Below, piece after piece: positions 25,935 to 34,421 of a stretch of 64,000 nucleotides of DNA. The position numbers were made by a program, and so were the translations under genes. The DNA comes from Candidatus Limnocylindrales bacterium. Lineage in GTDB: Bacteria > Moduliflexota > Moduliflexia > Moduliflexales > JAUQPW01. A model generated the notes under the pieces. The model was not told where the DNA came from and searched no databases. It saw nothing but the letters and a program-made list of their open reading frames with translations. The DNA lies in assembly GCA_035559535.1 (NCBI GenBank), contig DATMBG010000058.1, positions 1 to 64,000 of the forward strand, read 5' to 3'. Every line of letters starts with the position of its first letter. Position 1 is the stretch's first letter.

Positions 25935-28505
25935 CTACCGGGAGAGAGTAACCGGGGATTGGAGAAGCTTTTGAACGCTCTCCAGTAATTTCCTGTCATC
26001 AAAAGGTTTAACCAGATAATCATTAGCTCCCAGGGCGATAGCTTTCTGATAGTGTTTTTCTCCGGCTCGGGAGGTCAAAACGATAATGGGAAGGTCTTGG
26101 AGCTCGGGTTTACTACGAACCTTTGCAATAAGCTCATAGCCATGCATTTTGGGCATCTCCAGATCGGTAATCAGTAAGTCGAACCGATGGGGCGAATTTA
26201 ATTTGTTCCAGGCTTCCAGACCATCATGGGCTACCTGAACGGTATATCCTGCTTGATTTAAGAAATGGCTGACCACCTTTCGAATGCTGATAGAATCATC
26301 GGCAATCAACACTTCAGGAATATGTTCATGGGAATCGGGCAGTACTTCCTCGTGTTCTTCGATTTCCCCTTTACCTTCTTTTATTTCTGGCTCATTACCC
26401 ACGATCCAGGGTCTGGCCTCTTCGGCTTGCCCTGCTACGGTTTCCAGGATATAAGAAGCATCTAGGATTAATCGAACGGCTCCTTCTCCAGAAATCGTGG
26501 CCCCAGAGAACATGCGAGCCCTTTTAAGATAATCTCCTAAAGGTTTGATGACGATCAGTTGTTGACCGATCAGCTCATCTACTTTTACAGCAATTTTTCT
26601 TTCCACAGAACCCAGGATAATCACCGGCAGATAAGGTGATTTGGAAGACCCTTCCGGAAGGGGGGGTTCTACTTCTGAAAGTTGGAGAAGTTTATTTAGC
26701 CGGATAAAGGTTAAAATTTGATCCCTTATTCGAATGACCTCCTGGCCTGTAACCACATGGATTTGGTTGGGAGTGACGCGAAGCGTTTCTTCCACGGAAT
26801 TGAGAGGGATCGCAAATTCTTGGCCACCCACCCGGACTAAAAGGGCCTGATAAATAATCAGGGTCAGGGGTAGCTTGATCACAAAGAGGGTTCCCTTTCC
26901 CGGCTCCGATTTAATATCTATAGAACCTCCCAGCTTGGTAAGATTCGTTTTCACCACATCCATCCCAACCCCTCTTCCGGATACACTGGTTACTTTCTCC
27001 TTGGTAGAAAATCCTGGAAGAAATATAAGTTGATAGGTCTCTGGATCACTTAATCGATCTACTTCTGCTTGAGATTTTATACCTTTTTTTACAGCCGTTT
27101 CTCGTAGCTTTTGGGGGTTCATCCCTGCGCCATCATCACGAATTTCAATGATAATCTGACTCCCCTGTTGATAAGCATTTAAAGAAATAGTTCCTACTCT
27201 AGGCTTACCCAATTTCTCCCGTACATCCGGGGGTTCAATTCCATGGGAAACTGCATTTCGAACCAGGTGCATGAGAGGATCTGCCATTTCTTCGATCACG
27301 GTTTTATCTAATCGGGTCTCTTCCCCTGCAGTAATAAGTACCACTTCTTTTCCCTCTTCCTTGGATACATCCCGGACCGGTCTGTGAAATCGATTAAAAA
27401 GATTGCTCACCGGAACCATTCGAATATTGGTAAGTCCTTCTTGTAGCTGCTCGGTGGTACTGCGGACCTGGGAAGATTCTACCTCAAAGGCTTCAAAAAA
27501 ATTATTGAGCTGGTCAATAATTTCTGAAATATCGGAACCTATCTCGATCAAACTTCGAGATAAGATATTAAAATCATCATACTTATCAAACTCTAGTTCA
27601 GAAAACCCATTTAACAGGTCTTCTGGATGGGGGGAGGTGGGGAGGTGGGGGCTGAGAGATGGGGGGGAATGTCTCTGTGTCTCCGCGTCTCCATGTCTCC
27701 GCGTCTCCGTGTCTCCGCGTCTCCATGTCTCCGCGTCTCCATTTGGGTCCCTGAACAGGCTATATTCATATTTTTCTTTGAAATCCCGTATTACTTTAAG
27801 TAATTTCGCCTTACTGAAATTGAGTTCTGTACTCACCTTATTGAGGTAGCTAATGTGCTGATCGAGCCGGTTCTGATTAATCACCAGGGCCCCCACCAGG
27901 TTCATCAGTTTATTCAGGTCATTGATATTGACCTTAGCAAATTGTTTCTCGCTGGGTGCGACCAGGGATTTGGACGTTGGGGCAGATTTCGAATCTGTTT
28001 GGGTTTTTAGCTCGGAGGGGGGAATTTCTACTTTTAGCTCCGGCTTTGAGGTTTGTACTTTTTTAACAAAGGTGGAGGGTTTTACCTCAACAGGGGTACC
28101 GGTACCGAGATCCGATTCCAAAAATTCCCGATACTGGTCTTCAAACATAGGAATCAAGGAATCATCCTCTCCGGTTCCATTTGAGATATTCTCCACCTGA
28201 CTTGCCAGGGCATCAATGGATTGTAGAAGTAGCGTAATGACCGGCTCCGTAGGTTTGATCTCCTGGCTTCGAATCTTCCCTAACAGGTCCTCCATCTTGT
28301 GAGCCAGCTTACTGACCACATTAAATCCCAGCATTGCGGCAGATCCTTTAATGGTGTGGGCGGATCGGAAGATCTCATCCACAATGCCTATATTTTCACT
28401 GTTTGCCTCCAGGGCCAGAAGTCCATCATTGATTACCTGGATGTGTTCTCCAGCTTCAACCAAAAATATCTCGGCTATCTCGGATTTGTTAAGTCCTTGG
28501 GTCAT
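25935..28505 (-). CDS. cheA: Hybrid chemotaxis histidine kinase CheA with C-terminal receiver (FrzE/PilL-like)
   Basis: An 856-residue protein. The Hpt domain is about 1-110 with the phospho-acceptor His50 in RSAHTIKGSAAMLG. A dimerisation/MRM segment starts near 195. The ATPase has LVRNAVSHGIEP, DDGAGMNP and GRGVGMDVVK. A CheW-like domain follows (QALLVRVGGQEFAIPLNS), then a receiver from about 735 (VLIADDSISIRKV, LLITDLEMPKMHG, YLVKPFDDRK). Residues about 255-295 in the dimerisation region are encoded by an in-frame octamer minisatellite and read as Gly-Asp-Ala-Glu-Thr/Arg-Arg-His repeats. The hybrid layout is typical of alternative or type IV pilus chemosensory systems. No P2 CheY-binding domain is evident. 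Confidence 0.93.
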   Translation of the reverse strand: MTQGLNKSEIAEIFLVEAGEHIQVINDGLLALEANSENIGIVDEIFRSAHTIKGSAAMLGFNVVSKLAHKMEDLLGKIRSQEIKPTEPVITLLLQSIDALASQVENISNGTGEDDSLIPMFEDQYREFLESDLGTGTPVEVKPSTFVKKVQTSKPELKVEIPPSELKTQTDSKSAPTSKSLVAPSEKQFAKVNINDLNKLMNLVGALVINQNRLDQHISYLNKVSTELNFSKAKLLKVIRDFKEKYEYSLFRDPNGDAETWRRGDTETRRHGDAETQRHSPPSLSPHLPTSPHPEDLLNGFSELEFDKYDDFNILSRSLIEIGSDISEIIDQLNNFFEAFEVESSQVRSTTEQLQEGLTNIRMVPVSNLFNRFHRPVRDVSKEEGKEVVLITAGEETRLDKTVIEEMADPLMHLVRNAVSHGIEPPDVREKLGKPRVGTISLNAYQQGSQIIIEIRDDGAGMNPQKLRETAVKKGIKSQAEVDRLSDPETYQLIFLPGFSTKEKVTSVSGRGVGMDVVKTNLTKLGGSIDIKSEPGKGTLFVIKLPLTLIIYQALLVRVGGQEFAIPLNSVEETLRVTPNQIHVVTGQEVIRIRDQILTFIRLNKLLQLSEVEPPLPEGSSKSPYLPVIILGSVERKIAVKVDELIGQQLIVIKPLGDYLKRARMFSGATISGEGAVRLILDASYILETVAGQAEEARPWIVGNEPEIKEGKGEIEEHEEVLPDSHEHIPEVLIADDSISIRKVVSHFLNQAGYTVQVAHDGLEAWNKLNSPHRFDLLITDLEMPKMHGYELIAKVRSKPELQDLPIIVLTSRAGEKHYQKAIALGANDYLVKPFDDRKLLESVQKLLQSPVTLSR
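27625..27742. repeat. Octamer minisatellite inserted in frame in cheA
   Basis: Positions 27671-27742 are exactly nine octamers of the GTCTCCGC/GTCTCCAT/GTCTCTGT type (72 nt, 24 codons). A G-rich partner tract (27628-27668) lies to the left and can pair imperfectly with the C-rich octamers. The reading frame of cheA is kept. The flanking protein sequence (EYSLF and GFSELEFDKYDDFN) looks like continuous kinase sequence in relatives. Confidence 0.85.
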
Positions 28506-28565
28506 TCTTCAATTCTCCCTGAACCCTGATTAATTCTTCGGTACCAGTCCATGATTCAAGGCTAA

Positions 28566-30488
28566 TCAGATTCCGAAATCCTTATCGGTAATGAGATCTT
28601 CATCATCAGAATCTTCTCCAAATCCTTCATCCTCTTCGGCAAGGGAGGTAGTGGAGGAGGAGACTATCTTTTCCCTGGATGCCCGGGGAAGGAATCGAGG
28701 ATCTCTTTCACGGAGTTTAAATCTCCCAATCGCTTCGGTAAGGCGGTCCGATAAGGTTGCCAGTTGTTTAATGGTCTCGGTGGTTTGTCTGACAAATTCC
28801 ACGTGTTGGGCGGTGATATCAGAAATGCTCTCCATGGATTTAACGACCCCTTCGGTTCCACGAACCTGTTGTTTTGCGGCGAGGGAAATTTCATGGATAA
28901 GGTCCGCCACCTGTCCGACAATTTTGTCGATTTCCTTAAGGGAGGCACCTGCAATATCGGCCAGGCGGGTTCCTTCTTCCACTTCCCGGGTACCCTCTTC
29001 CATGGCCCGGACTGCTTCGGTAGTCTCGGCCTGAATTCCTTTAATGAGTTCTGCGATATTTTCCGTGGCTTTACTGGATCGTTCGGCCAATTTTCGCACT
29101 TCTTCAGCTACCACCGCAAACCCTCGTCCATGTTCACCTGCTCGAGCTGCTTCGATGGCAGCATTAAGGGCCAGGAGGTTGGTTTGAGAGGCAATATCAT
29201 CGATAACTTCTACAATTTCACCAATCTCCAGGGATCGATCTCCTAAACTTTTAATCTTCTTACTGGTCACCTGAACGGTATTTCTAATGCGATGCATCCC
29301 CTTGATGGTTTCTGCTACGGATTTCTCACCCTTCTGAGCTGCTTCGGTAGCCCTTTGAGACGCCTGGCTGGCCGCTTCGGCGTTATTAGAAACCTGCTGC
29401 ATGGAAATAGAAATCTCATCGACCGCACTGGAAGTATTGTTAATATGAACCCGTTGTTCTTCAGCTCCTTTTAACATATGGGGGACAGCGGCTAAAATCT
29501 GTGTGGTAGCAGAACCGATATCTCCTGCAGCATCTCGAACCTGCTCTACCAGAGACGCTAAACCCGTAATCATCAAATTAAACGCGTCGGCCAAAGAACC
29601 CAGAACATCGGCAGTTACCTCTGCTTCTTTTGTTAAATCTCCCTGAGCAGCGGCGGCGACAATATTAAGCATGTTTAAGATGTGGGATTGAATGGTATTC
29701 ATGGCTTCCTCGGCTCGTGCTCCAGCCTGCTTCTGTTGTTGAATATGATCCATCATCTCATTCAGTGCATGACCCAATAGGCCAATTTCGTTCATGGCGG
29801 TAATTTCTGCCTTTTGCCCCAAATTCCCTTTCTTTACTCGATTAGCTAAATCTAACAATTCCCGAACAGGATTTAGAACCTGTGAGAGCGTGATATAACG
29901 CATAAAGAAGATGCCGAGAATTATCATGACCAGAGCGACTAACGCGAATTTCAAAATCTTGGAGTAAAGATAATTTTGTACCTCTGTTCTCACCCCCACG
30001 TGAAGCTCTGCTTTTTGTTCCGGTATAACTCTAACTCCTGCATCGATAACTTCTTGTTCTGTACCATCCAATTTAACAAAAAACCTCCGGTAACTGATCG
30101 CCTGGTCCTTAGAAAGTGGATTGGGAGTTACACTGACCAAAGAGGAGGCTCTGGCCACTACGTTTCCACCGGCATCCCGGACATAGATATAGACGATTTC
30201 GGGTTCCAGGGTTTTCATCAGCTCCAACTCTTTCTGCACGCCTGCATAATCTCCTCGAGCGAAGTTCCCAGAAATATGAGCCGCAAGTACTCTGGCTACT
30301 GCACCTGCCTTTGTCTGTAGTTCTTTATCCAGGAAATTTTCCTGATTAAAGTTTAAAATGAAATACCCCATAAGGCCAAAAACAATAAGTAAAAGAATAC
30401 TTCCCCCAATAAATTTGGTTCCCAGCCGGTGAATAACTGGAAGGTTATCCAGGGAAACTTCCCCTGGTTTTGCTTGATCTTTCAGCAT
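28566..30488 (-). CDS. Methyl-accepting chemotaxis protein (PilJ-like receptor)
   Basis: A 640-residue receptor. TM1 (IGGSILLLIVFGLMGYFIL) is followed by an extracytoplasmic domain of about 150 residues and TM2 (FALVALVMIILGIFFM). A HAMP domain with NRVKKGNLGQKAEI follows, then a linker and a signalling domain whose hairpin tip reads IASQTNLLALNAAIEAARAG. ATG 30488 was chosen; a longer frame begins at 30584, but those residues are encoded by the minisatellite upstream. The C-terminal tail is Glu- and Asp-rich, with no NWETF-type CheR-binding pentapeptide. It lies between cheW and cheA. Confidence 0.93.
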   Translation of the reverse strand: MLKDQAKPGEVSLDNLPVIHRLGTKFIGGSILLLIVFGLMGYFILNFNQENFLDKELQTKAGAVARVLAAHISGNFARGDYAGVQKELELMKTLEPEIVYIYVRDAGGNVVARASSLVSVTPNPLSKDQAISYRRFFVKLDGTEQEVIDAGVRVIPEQKAELHVGVRTEVQNYLYSKILKFALVALVMIILGIFFMRYITLSQVLNPVRELLDLANRVKKGNLGQKAEITAMNEIGLLGHALNEMMDHIQQQKQAGARAEEAMNTIQSHILNMLNIVAAAAQGDLTKEAEVTADVLGSLADAFNLMITGLASLVEQVRDAAGDIGSATTQILAAVPHMLKGAEEQRVHINNTSSAVDEISISMQQVSNNAEAASQASQRATEAAQKGEKSVAETIKGMHRIRNTVQVTSKKIKSLGDRSLEIGEIVEVIDDIASQTNLLALNAAIEAARAGEHGRGFAVVAEEVRKLAERSSKATENIAELIKGIQAETTEAVRAMEEGTREVEEGTRLADIAGASLKEIDKIVGQVADLIHEISLAAKQQVRGTEGVVKSMESISDITAQHVEFVRQTTETIKQLATLSDRLTEAIGRFKLRERDPRFLPRASREKIVSSSTTSLAEEDEGFGEDSDDEDLITDKDFGI

Positions 30489-30598
30489 CTTTTTTTGTCC
30501 GTTATCCGTTGTCCATAGTCCGCAGTTTACTTTCCTAGATAACGAACAGAGGACAACAGGCAAAGGACAATGGACAGAAGACAAACTACAGACATAAA
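30489..30598. repeat. Hairpin minisatellite with 7-nt words
   Basis: Left arm heptamers: TTGTCCG, TTATCCG, TTGTCCA, TAGTCCG. Right arm heptamers: GACAACA, GGCAAAG, GACAATG, GACAGAA, GACAAAC. The element fills the gap between cheW and the receptor gene and abuts the receptor start codon. Confidence 0.75.
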
Positions 30599-30602
30599 GC
30601 GG

Positions 30603-31103
30603 TTATAACTGAATTTTTTCATAAATCTTATCAAAATCTAAAAGAACGAGAAAATCATCTTGAAATTGAATAACTTCCGATACAAATTGAAGATTGGATA
30701 CCGGATTTTGGATATAGGAAGGTTCGATAATATTTTTTTCAAGATGGTAAACTCCTAAAACCGCATCCACTCTAAAGCCAATTCGGTTTCCTGCGAGGTT
30801 CACAATCAGAATCCGATTTTCTTTACTGACCTCTTTTAAGCTAAGTCCTAAAACTTCTCGAATATCGACTACAGGGATAATATCTCCTCTCAGGTTAATA
30901 ACCCCCAATAAAAAAGAAGGCGTGGTCGGCACCGGGGTTATATCTATCATTTTTATAATTTCCTGAACCTTCAGGGCATAAATACCGAAAGGGGTACCTC
31001 CTAATTTAAACAGGCATACCTGGATGGTTTCAAGCGTTTGTTCGGATTCCGGAGCCTTTTCTCCTTCCTGGGAAATTTCTACTTGTTTAAGTGGATCGGG
31101 CAT
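30603..31103 (-). CDS. cheW: CheW-like coupling protein (first copy)
   Basis: A 166-residue CheW domain with a 25-residue charged leader. It reads VCLFKLGGTPFGIYALKVQE, TTPSFLLGVINLRGDIIPVV (the classic CheW signature), FRVDAVLGVYHLEK and DDFLVLLDFDKI. It should link the receptor at 28566-30488 to the hybrid CheA. A short gap of about 60 nt upstream holds a degenerate hairpin (GTAGC/GCTAC). Confidence 0.9.
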   Translation of the reverse strand: MPDPLKQVEISQEGEKAPESEQTLETIQVCLFKLGGTPFGIYALKVQEIIKMIDITPVPTTPSFLLGVINLRGDIIPVVDIREVLGLSLKEVSKENRILIVNLAGNRIGFRVDAVLGVYHLEKNIIEPSYIQNPVSNLQFVSEVIQFQDDFLVLLDFDKIYEKIQL

Positions 31104-31165
31104 GGGAGTGGGCGAATGGGCAATGGACCGTAGCTGGTTTGACCTGGCTCGCTACGCATCGTCCA

Positions 31166-31531
31166 CTATGTCTTCAAATACTTTTTCACAATAGCCAGTA
31201 AATCCTCAGGATTGTAGGGTTTTACCAGATAATCGGACGCGCCTTGCTGTTTACCCCAGACTTTATCAAAATCTTTATCCTTAGAAGATACGAGAATAAT
31301 AGGCGTATTTTTAAACTGGGGGTCATTTCTCAATTCCCGGCAAACCTGAAATCCATTTTTCTTAGGCATAACCACATCCATAAGTATCAATTGAGGTTTA
31401 ATAGCCCTGGCTTTTTCAATCCCATCCTCCCCATCTTTGGCAATAGCTAAAGTATGTGGAGTAGATTGTAAAACGCGTTTCATGATCTCTATCTCAACCA
31501 GACTGTCCTCAATGATGAGAATCCGTCCCAT
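31166..31531 (-). CDS. Single-domain response regulator (CheY/PilH-like)
   Basis: A 121-residue stand-alone receiver: ILIIEDSLVEIEIMKRVL (acidic pair), LILMDVVMPKKNGFQVCREL (phospho-acceptor Asp), PIILVSSK (Ser at the switch position) and DYLVKPYNPEDLL (Lys). It most likely takes phosphate from the hybrid CheA. The pattern FQVCRELRNDPQFKNTPIIL is close to PilH/PilG-like regulators of type IV pili. Confidence 0.9.
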   Translation of the reverse strand: MGRILIIEDSLVEIEIMKRVLQSTPHTLAIAKDGEDGIEKARAIKPQLILMDVVMPKKNGFQVCRELRNDPQFKNTPIILVSSKDKDFDKVWGKQQGASDYLVKPYNPEDLLAIVKKYLKT

Positions 31532-31545
31532 AAAACCTCCTACTT

Positions 31546-32748
31546 CTATTGTTTAGATTTCCTGATAAATTCTATAATTTTATCGACCTTATCCTGAACT
31601 CCCTTGACCCTATCCTGGATTAACTTTTCCATATGCTTTAGAATCTTTTCCTGAAACACTTTGGAAAGCCGGGCTTCAATCATCTTTTCTATCTTAGCTT
31701 CAAGGTCCCCTGAGGTTAACCACTTGTTTATCTCTTCCTGTACAAGGACCTGGATATTCTGCTGGGCGGAAAGGGTGGTAGCGGGAGTTTCAGGCGCTTT
31801 CACCCCATCTAGGGAGGGGTGGAGAGGAATCTGGGACTCCGGGGTAGGGGAACCCTCAACGGCTTGTTGGGGAGATGTGGCTATTGCAGGCGTAAGGGAA
31901 ACTTTTTGGGTATTGTGGCTTTCAAGGGTCTGACGAATTTTTGTAATAAGTTCTTCCGGTTGAAAAGGTTTAGTAATATATCCTGTAACCCCCAACTCGC
32001 TTACAAATTTATCTCCTACTTTATCTCCTTTGGAAGTGACAAGAATCACCGGAATATGTTTTAACTGTTCATCTTTCTGAAGAAGTCGGCAAACCTGAAA
32101 ACCGTTCATCCGCGGCATAACGAAATCTAACAGGATGAGATCCGGCATGATTTCTCTGGCTTTGTTGATTCCATCCAGGCCGTCGGAAGCCGTTATCACC
32201 TTAAAACCTTCAGCGGTTAAAATCATACTCACCAGTTTTCGAACTACCGAGCTGTCATCCACAGAGAGGATTTTGATAGCGGAACTATCCTTTTTTATTG
32301 CCGAATCCGGAGGGCTTCCTGCCTTTGTCTCCGACGAACTTTCCCCCTCACCTCCGGTTCCCTTCTCCCAACTTGGGAGAGGGGAAACCAGGGAGTGAGG
32401 AAGTGAAGCAATTTGAGACCGTGTTTCTTCAGGATCTAAGGGCTTTTGTAGTAAACCTTTGAAATTAGACAGATTTTTAATCTCTTCGCTAACCTGGGAA
32501 TTATTTGAAATAAAGAAAACAGGGATCGATTGGAAGCCCTTGTGTTTGGTAATGGTGGAAGAGAATTTTTCTTCTTTTATTCTTAACGAATCCGTGTCTA
32601 CCAACACTGCAGCCGGCCTGATCATCAAGGCTAAGACTAAACCATCTATCTCATTGGGAACCCGAAGGGATTCAAATTGACCGGATGCGATTTCATCTAA
32701 TTCTTTCTGGAGAGATTCTTCCCCTGTAACTAAGAGTAAAGTTTTCAT
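31546..32748 (-). CDS. Tandem receiver protein with a C-terminal coiled coil
   Basis: A 400-residue protein. Residues 1-112 form a degenerate receiver (TLLLVTGEE instead of VVDDD; AAVLVDTDSL at the acceptor position). After a Pro/Ser/Gly-rich linker (113-155) comes a complete receiver (ILSVDDSSVVRKLVS, LILLDFVMPRMNG, VTSKGD, YITKPFQPEEL). A second linker (280-330) leads to a long helix (about 335-400) rich in Glu, Lys and Ile. Both linkers contain palindromic repeats in frame (32358-32387 and 31799-31822). It is first in the chemosensory operon, directly behind its promoter. The output role is unknown; the helix could be a localisation or oligomerisation element. Confidence 0.85.
   Translation of the reverse strand: MKTLLLVTGEESLQKELDEIASGQFESLRVPNEIDGLVLALMIRPAAVLVDTDSLRIKEEKFSSTITKHKGFQSIPVFFISNNSQVSEEIKNLSNFKGLLQKPLDPEETRSQIASLPHSLVSPLPSWEKGTGGEGESSSETKAGSPPDSAIKKDSSAIKILSVDDSSVVRKLVSMILTAEGFKVITASDGLDGINKAREIMPDLILLDFVMPRMNGFQVCRLLQKDEQLKHIPVILVTSKGDKVGDKFVSELGVTGYITKPFQPEELITKIRQTLESHNTQKVSLTPAIATSPQQAVEGSPTPESQIPLHPSLDGVKAPETPATTLSAQQNIQVLVQEEINKWLTSGDLEAKIEKMIEARLSKVFQEKILKHMEKLIQDRVKGVQDKVDKIIEFIRKSKQ
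32358..32387. repeat. GGGAGAGGG-type palindrome inside a receiver-protein gene
   Basis: TTCCC..TCTCCCAA and TTGGGAGA..GGGAA form an interrupted palindrome within the linker-coding part of the gene at 31546-32748. It encodes a Pro/Trp/Gly-rich peptide (SPLPSWEKGTGGEGE). Similar words occur between genes near 44943-45060 and 63817-63925. Confidence 0.6.
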
Positions 32749-32868
32749 GGATGGTACCTTCTTTTAAGCAGAGTAAAATACCTGTATAAATGATCTTTAT
32801 ATTTAAATTCTAAAGTTTAAGATAACTCTCTAAGATTGCGAATACTCTACGCTATAGAATGTGGGTGT

Positions 32869-32896
32869 ATTTTATCGTTTATAAAGATTTTGTCAA
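32869..32896 (-). promoter_or_regulatory. Strong sigma-70 promoter of the chemosensory operon
   Basis: On the minus strand a perfect TTGACA (32891-32896) is followed after 16 nt by TAAAAT (32869-32874). The leader to the first start codon at 32748 would be about 115 nt. This is the closest to consensus of all promoters seen here. Confidence 0.75.
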
Positions 32897-32996
32897 GAAT
32901 AATTGATAAGATCTCTAATTTTAGTAGCTTAAAGCAGGTAGAGGGGATTGGGAGAGGTAACTGTAACCATTTCGTAGGGATCCCTTTTTCTGTCTG

Positions 32997-33082
32997 AACA
33001 CCCTCCTGGCCCCCCTCCAGGGGGAACTGACGTGGGGTTGCTACTGCTGAAGTCCCCCCTGGAGGGGGGCCAGGAGGGTGTT
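32997..33082. repeat. Long GC-rich palindrome, CTCCTGGCCCCCC type
   Basis: The arms 32997-33025 and 33053-33082 match over 29 bp with one extra G, around a 27-nt loop, and a T-rich tract follows on the plus strand (33080-33089). It lies 3' of the membrane phosphoesterase gene. A 16-nt word (33002-33017) recurs exactly at 62199-62214. It may also act as a terminator. Confidence 0.8.
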
Positions 33083-33098
33083 TATTTTTCCACGTTGA

Positions 33099-34235
33099 CT
33101 AACCCCGTGTAAGGGTAATTTCGGATATCTCACCGGATACATTAAGGCGAACGGGTGGACCTGTGGTACCTGCGCCTCGGGACACATAGAGGGTACTGGA
33201 TCCTATTCGGTAGAGGCCGGCTACAAAGCGGTGATAAAGACGCGACAGGTTTAAGGTTTTAGGTGCTATAGGAAAGGCAACCTGCCCTCCATGGGTATGT
33301 CCGGAAAGGGTTAAATCCACATGGTTTTCGACGGCTTCCGGGAATAGGGAAGGGTCATGGGCGAGAAGGATGGTCGGGACCCCTTTCGGCCTTTCTGCAA
33401 GGGCTAATTTTATATCTGCCCGACGCGTCCAGGTGTCGTCCACACCAGCCAGGAAAAGGGGTGGTTTATGAGGATTTAGGATCCTTCCTTGATTCCGAAG
33501 GACCTTGATGCCCGCTCGCTCCAAGGCCAAAATTAATCGCCTGGTATCCCCGAAATAATCATGATTTCCCAGAATGGCGACCACTCCATCTGGGGCCGAC
33601 AATCCGGATAAAGCTTCCCCTAACTCTTCAATATACAGGTCTCCAGCGGAGATATAATCCCCTGTGAGAACAATGAGATGAGGAGCCAGTGCATTCACCT
33701 GCTCAGCCCACCGGGCAATCCAAGAGCCCGGCGTGAAACGACTACAGTGTAAATCGGTCATCTGAACAATCCGATATCCTTCATAGGCTTCAGGTAAATT
33801 GGAAATGGGAACTGTAACCCGGTTCACACAAAGGTTTTGTCGACGCCAGAGGACTAAGTAACCTGCGTGGGTTAAGGCCCATAGAAAGGCACTTTGGGAA
33901 AATAAATCTAAAAAAGCATGTTCTCCCATAGTCGTCATGGGTGAAAATAAAAGGTGAGCCAGGAGAATAGGTACCTTAATACAGGTATAAAGCAGGGAAG
34001 CCGTCCACCAAATATAAAAAGGAAACTCTGTAAGATAAAGTCTCCATAAAGATCGAGGGGGTTCGTAAAAACCTCCGGCCAGGATGCGAAAAATGAAAGG
34101 AAAGTTGATCCAACTACCTAAAACTATAACCGGATAACTTCCCATCCATCGGAGTAAGTCCAGGAATACAGGAATCTGAATACTGAAAGCGATCAGGATG
34201 GATAAACTAAAAAGACGAAAAAATCTACACTTCAT
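33099..34235 (-). CDS. Membrane-anchored calcineurin-like metallophosphoesterase (YkuE-type)
   Basis: A 378-residue protein. Several hydrophobic segments cover residues 1-140, followed by a metallophosphoesterase domain. Metal ligands are visible as VQMTDLHCSR, VLTGDYIS, AILGNHDYFGD, LLAHDP and LSGHTHGGQV. This is the order of the YkuE/UDP-diacylglucosamine-hydrolase-like class with a two-metal centre. The number of TM helices (about 4) is estimated by eye. ATG 34235 was chosen over TTG 34268, which has no ribosome binding site. It stands alone on the minus strand, divergent from cysQ. Substrate unknown, possibly a phospholipid or cell-wall precursor. Confidence 0.85.
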   Translation of the reverse strand: MKCRFFRLFSLSILIAFSIQIPVFLDLLRWMGSYPVIVLGSWINFPFIFRILAGGFYEPPRSLWRLYLTEFPFYIWWTASLLYTCIKVPILLAHLLFSPMTTMGEHAFLDLFSQSAFLWALTHAGYLVLWRRQNLCVNRVTVPISNLPEAYEGYRIVQMTDLHCSRFTPGSWIARWAEQVNALAPHLIVLTGDYISAGDLYIEELGEALSGLSAPDGVVAILGNHDYFGDTRRLILALERAGIKVLRNQGRILNPHKPPLFLAGVDDTWTRRADIKLALAERPKGVPTILLAHDPSLFPEAVENHVDLTLSGHTHGGQVAFPIAPKTLNLSRLYHRFVAGLYRIGSSTLYVSRGAGTTGPPVRLNVSGEISEITLTRG

Positions 34236-34327
34236 ATGGTTAATATACTTATAATCTAAAAAACCCAATCCGGTAGGTCAAGAAAAAACGTATTGACGTC
34301 TTTAAGGCTTTCTGACAGAATAAACCC

Positions 34328-34403
34328 AGAAGCCAAAACTCAGAATGGATAACCCTTTTTGAATCTATTTTGGCTTCTAAACTTTGACTTCTGATTTTTG
34401 ACC
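34328..34403. repeat. Hairpin minisatellite with 7-nt words
   Basis: AGAAGCCAAAA (34328-34338) is the exact reverse complement of TTTTGGCTTCT (34368-34378). Degenerate copies of the same words follow (TTTGACTTCTGATTTTTGACC). The element lies directly before the cysQ start. Confidence 0.65.
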
Positions 34404-34421
34404 CCTTACCGATTATAATCT

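Noticed and set aside
27671-27742. CRISPR-like array
   Set aside because: Units are contiguous octamers without spacers.
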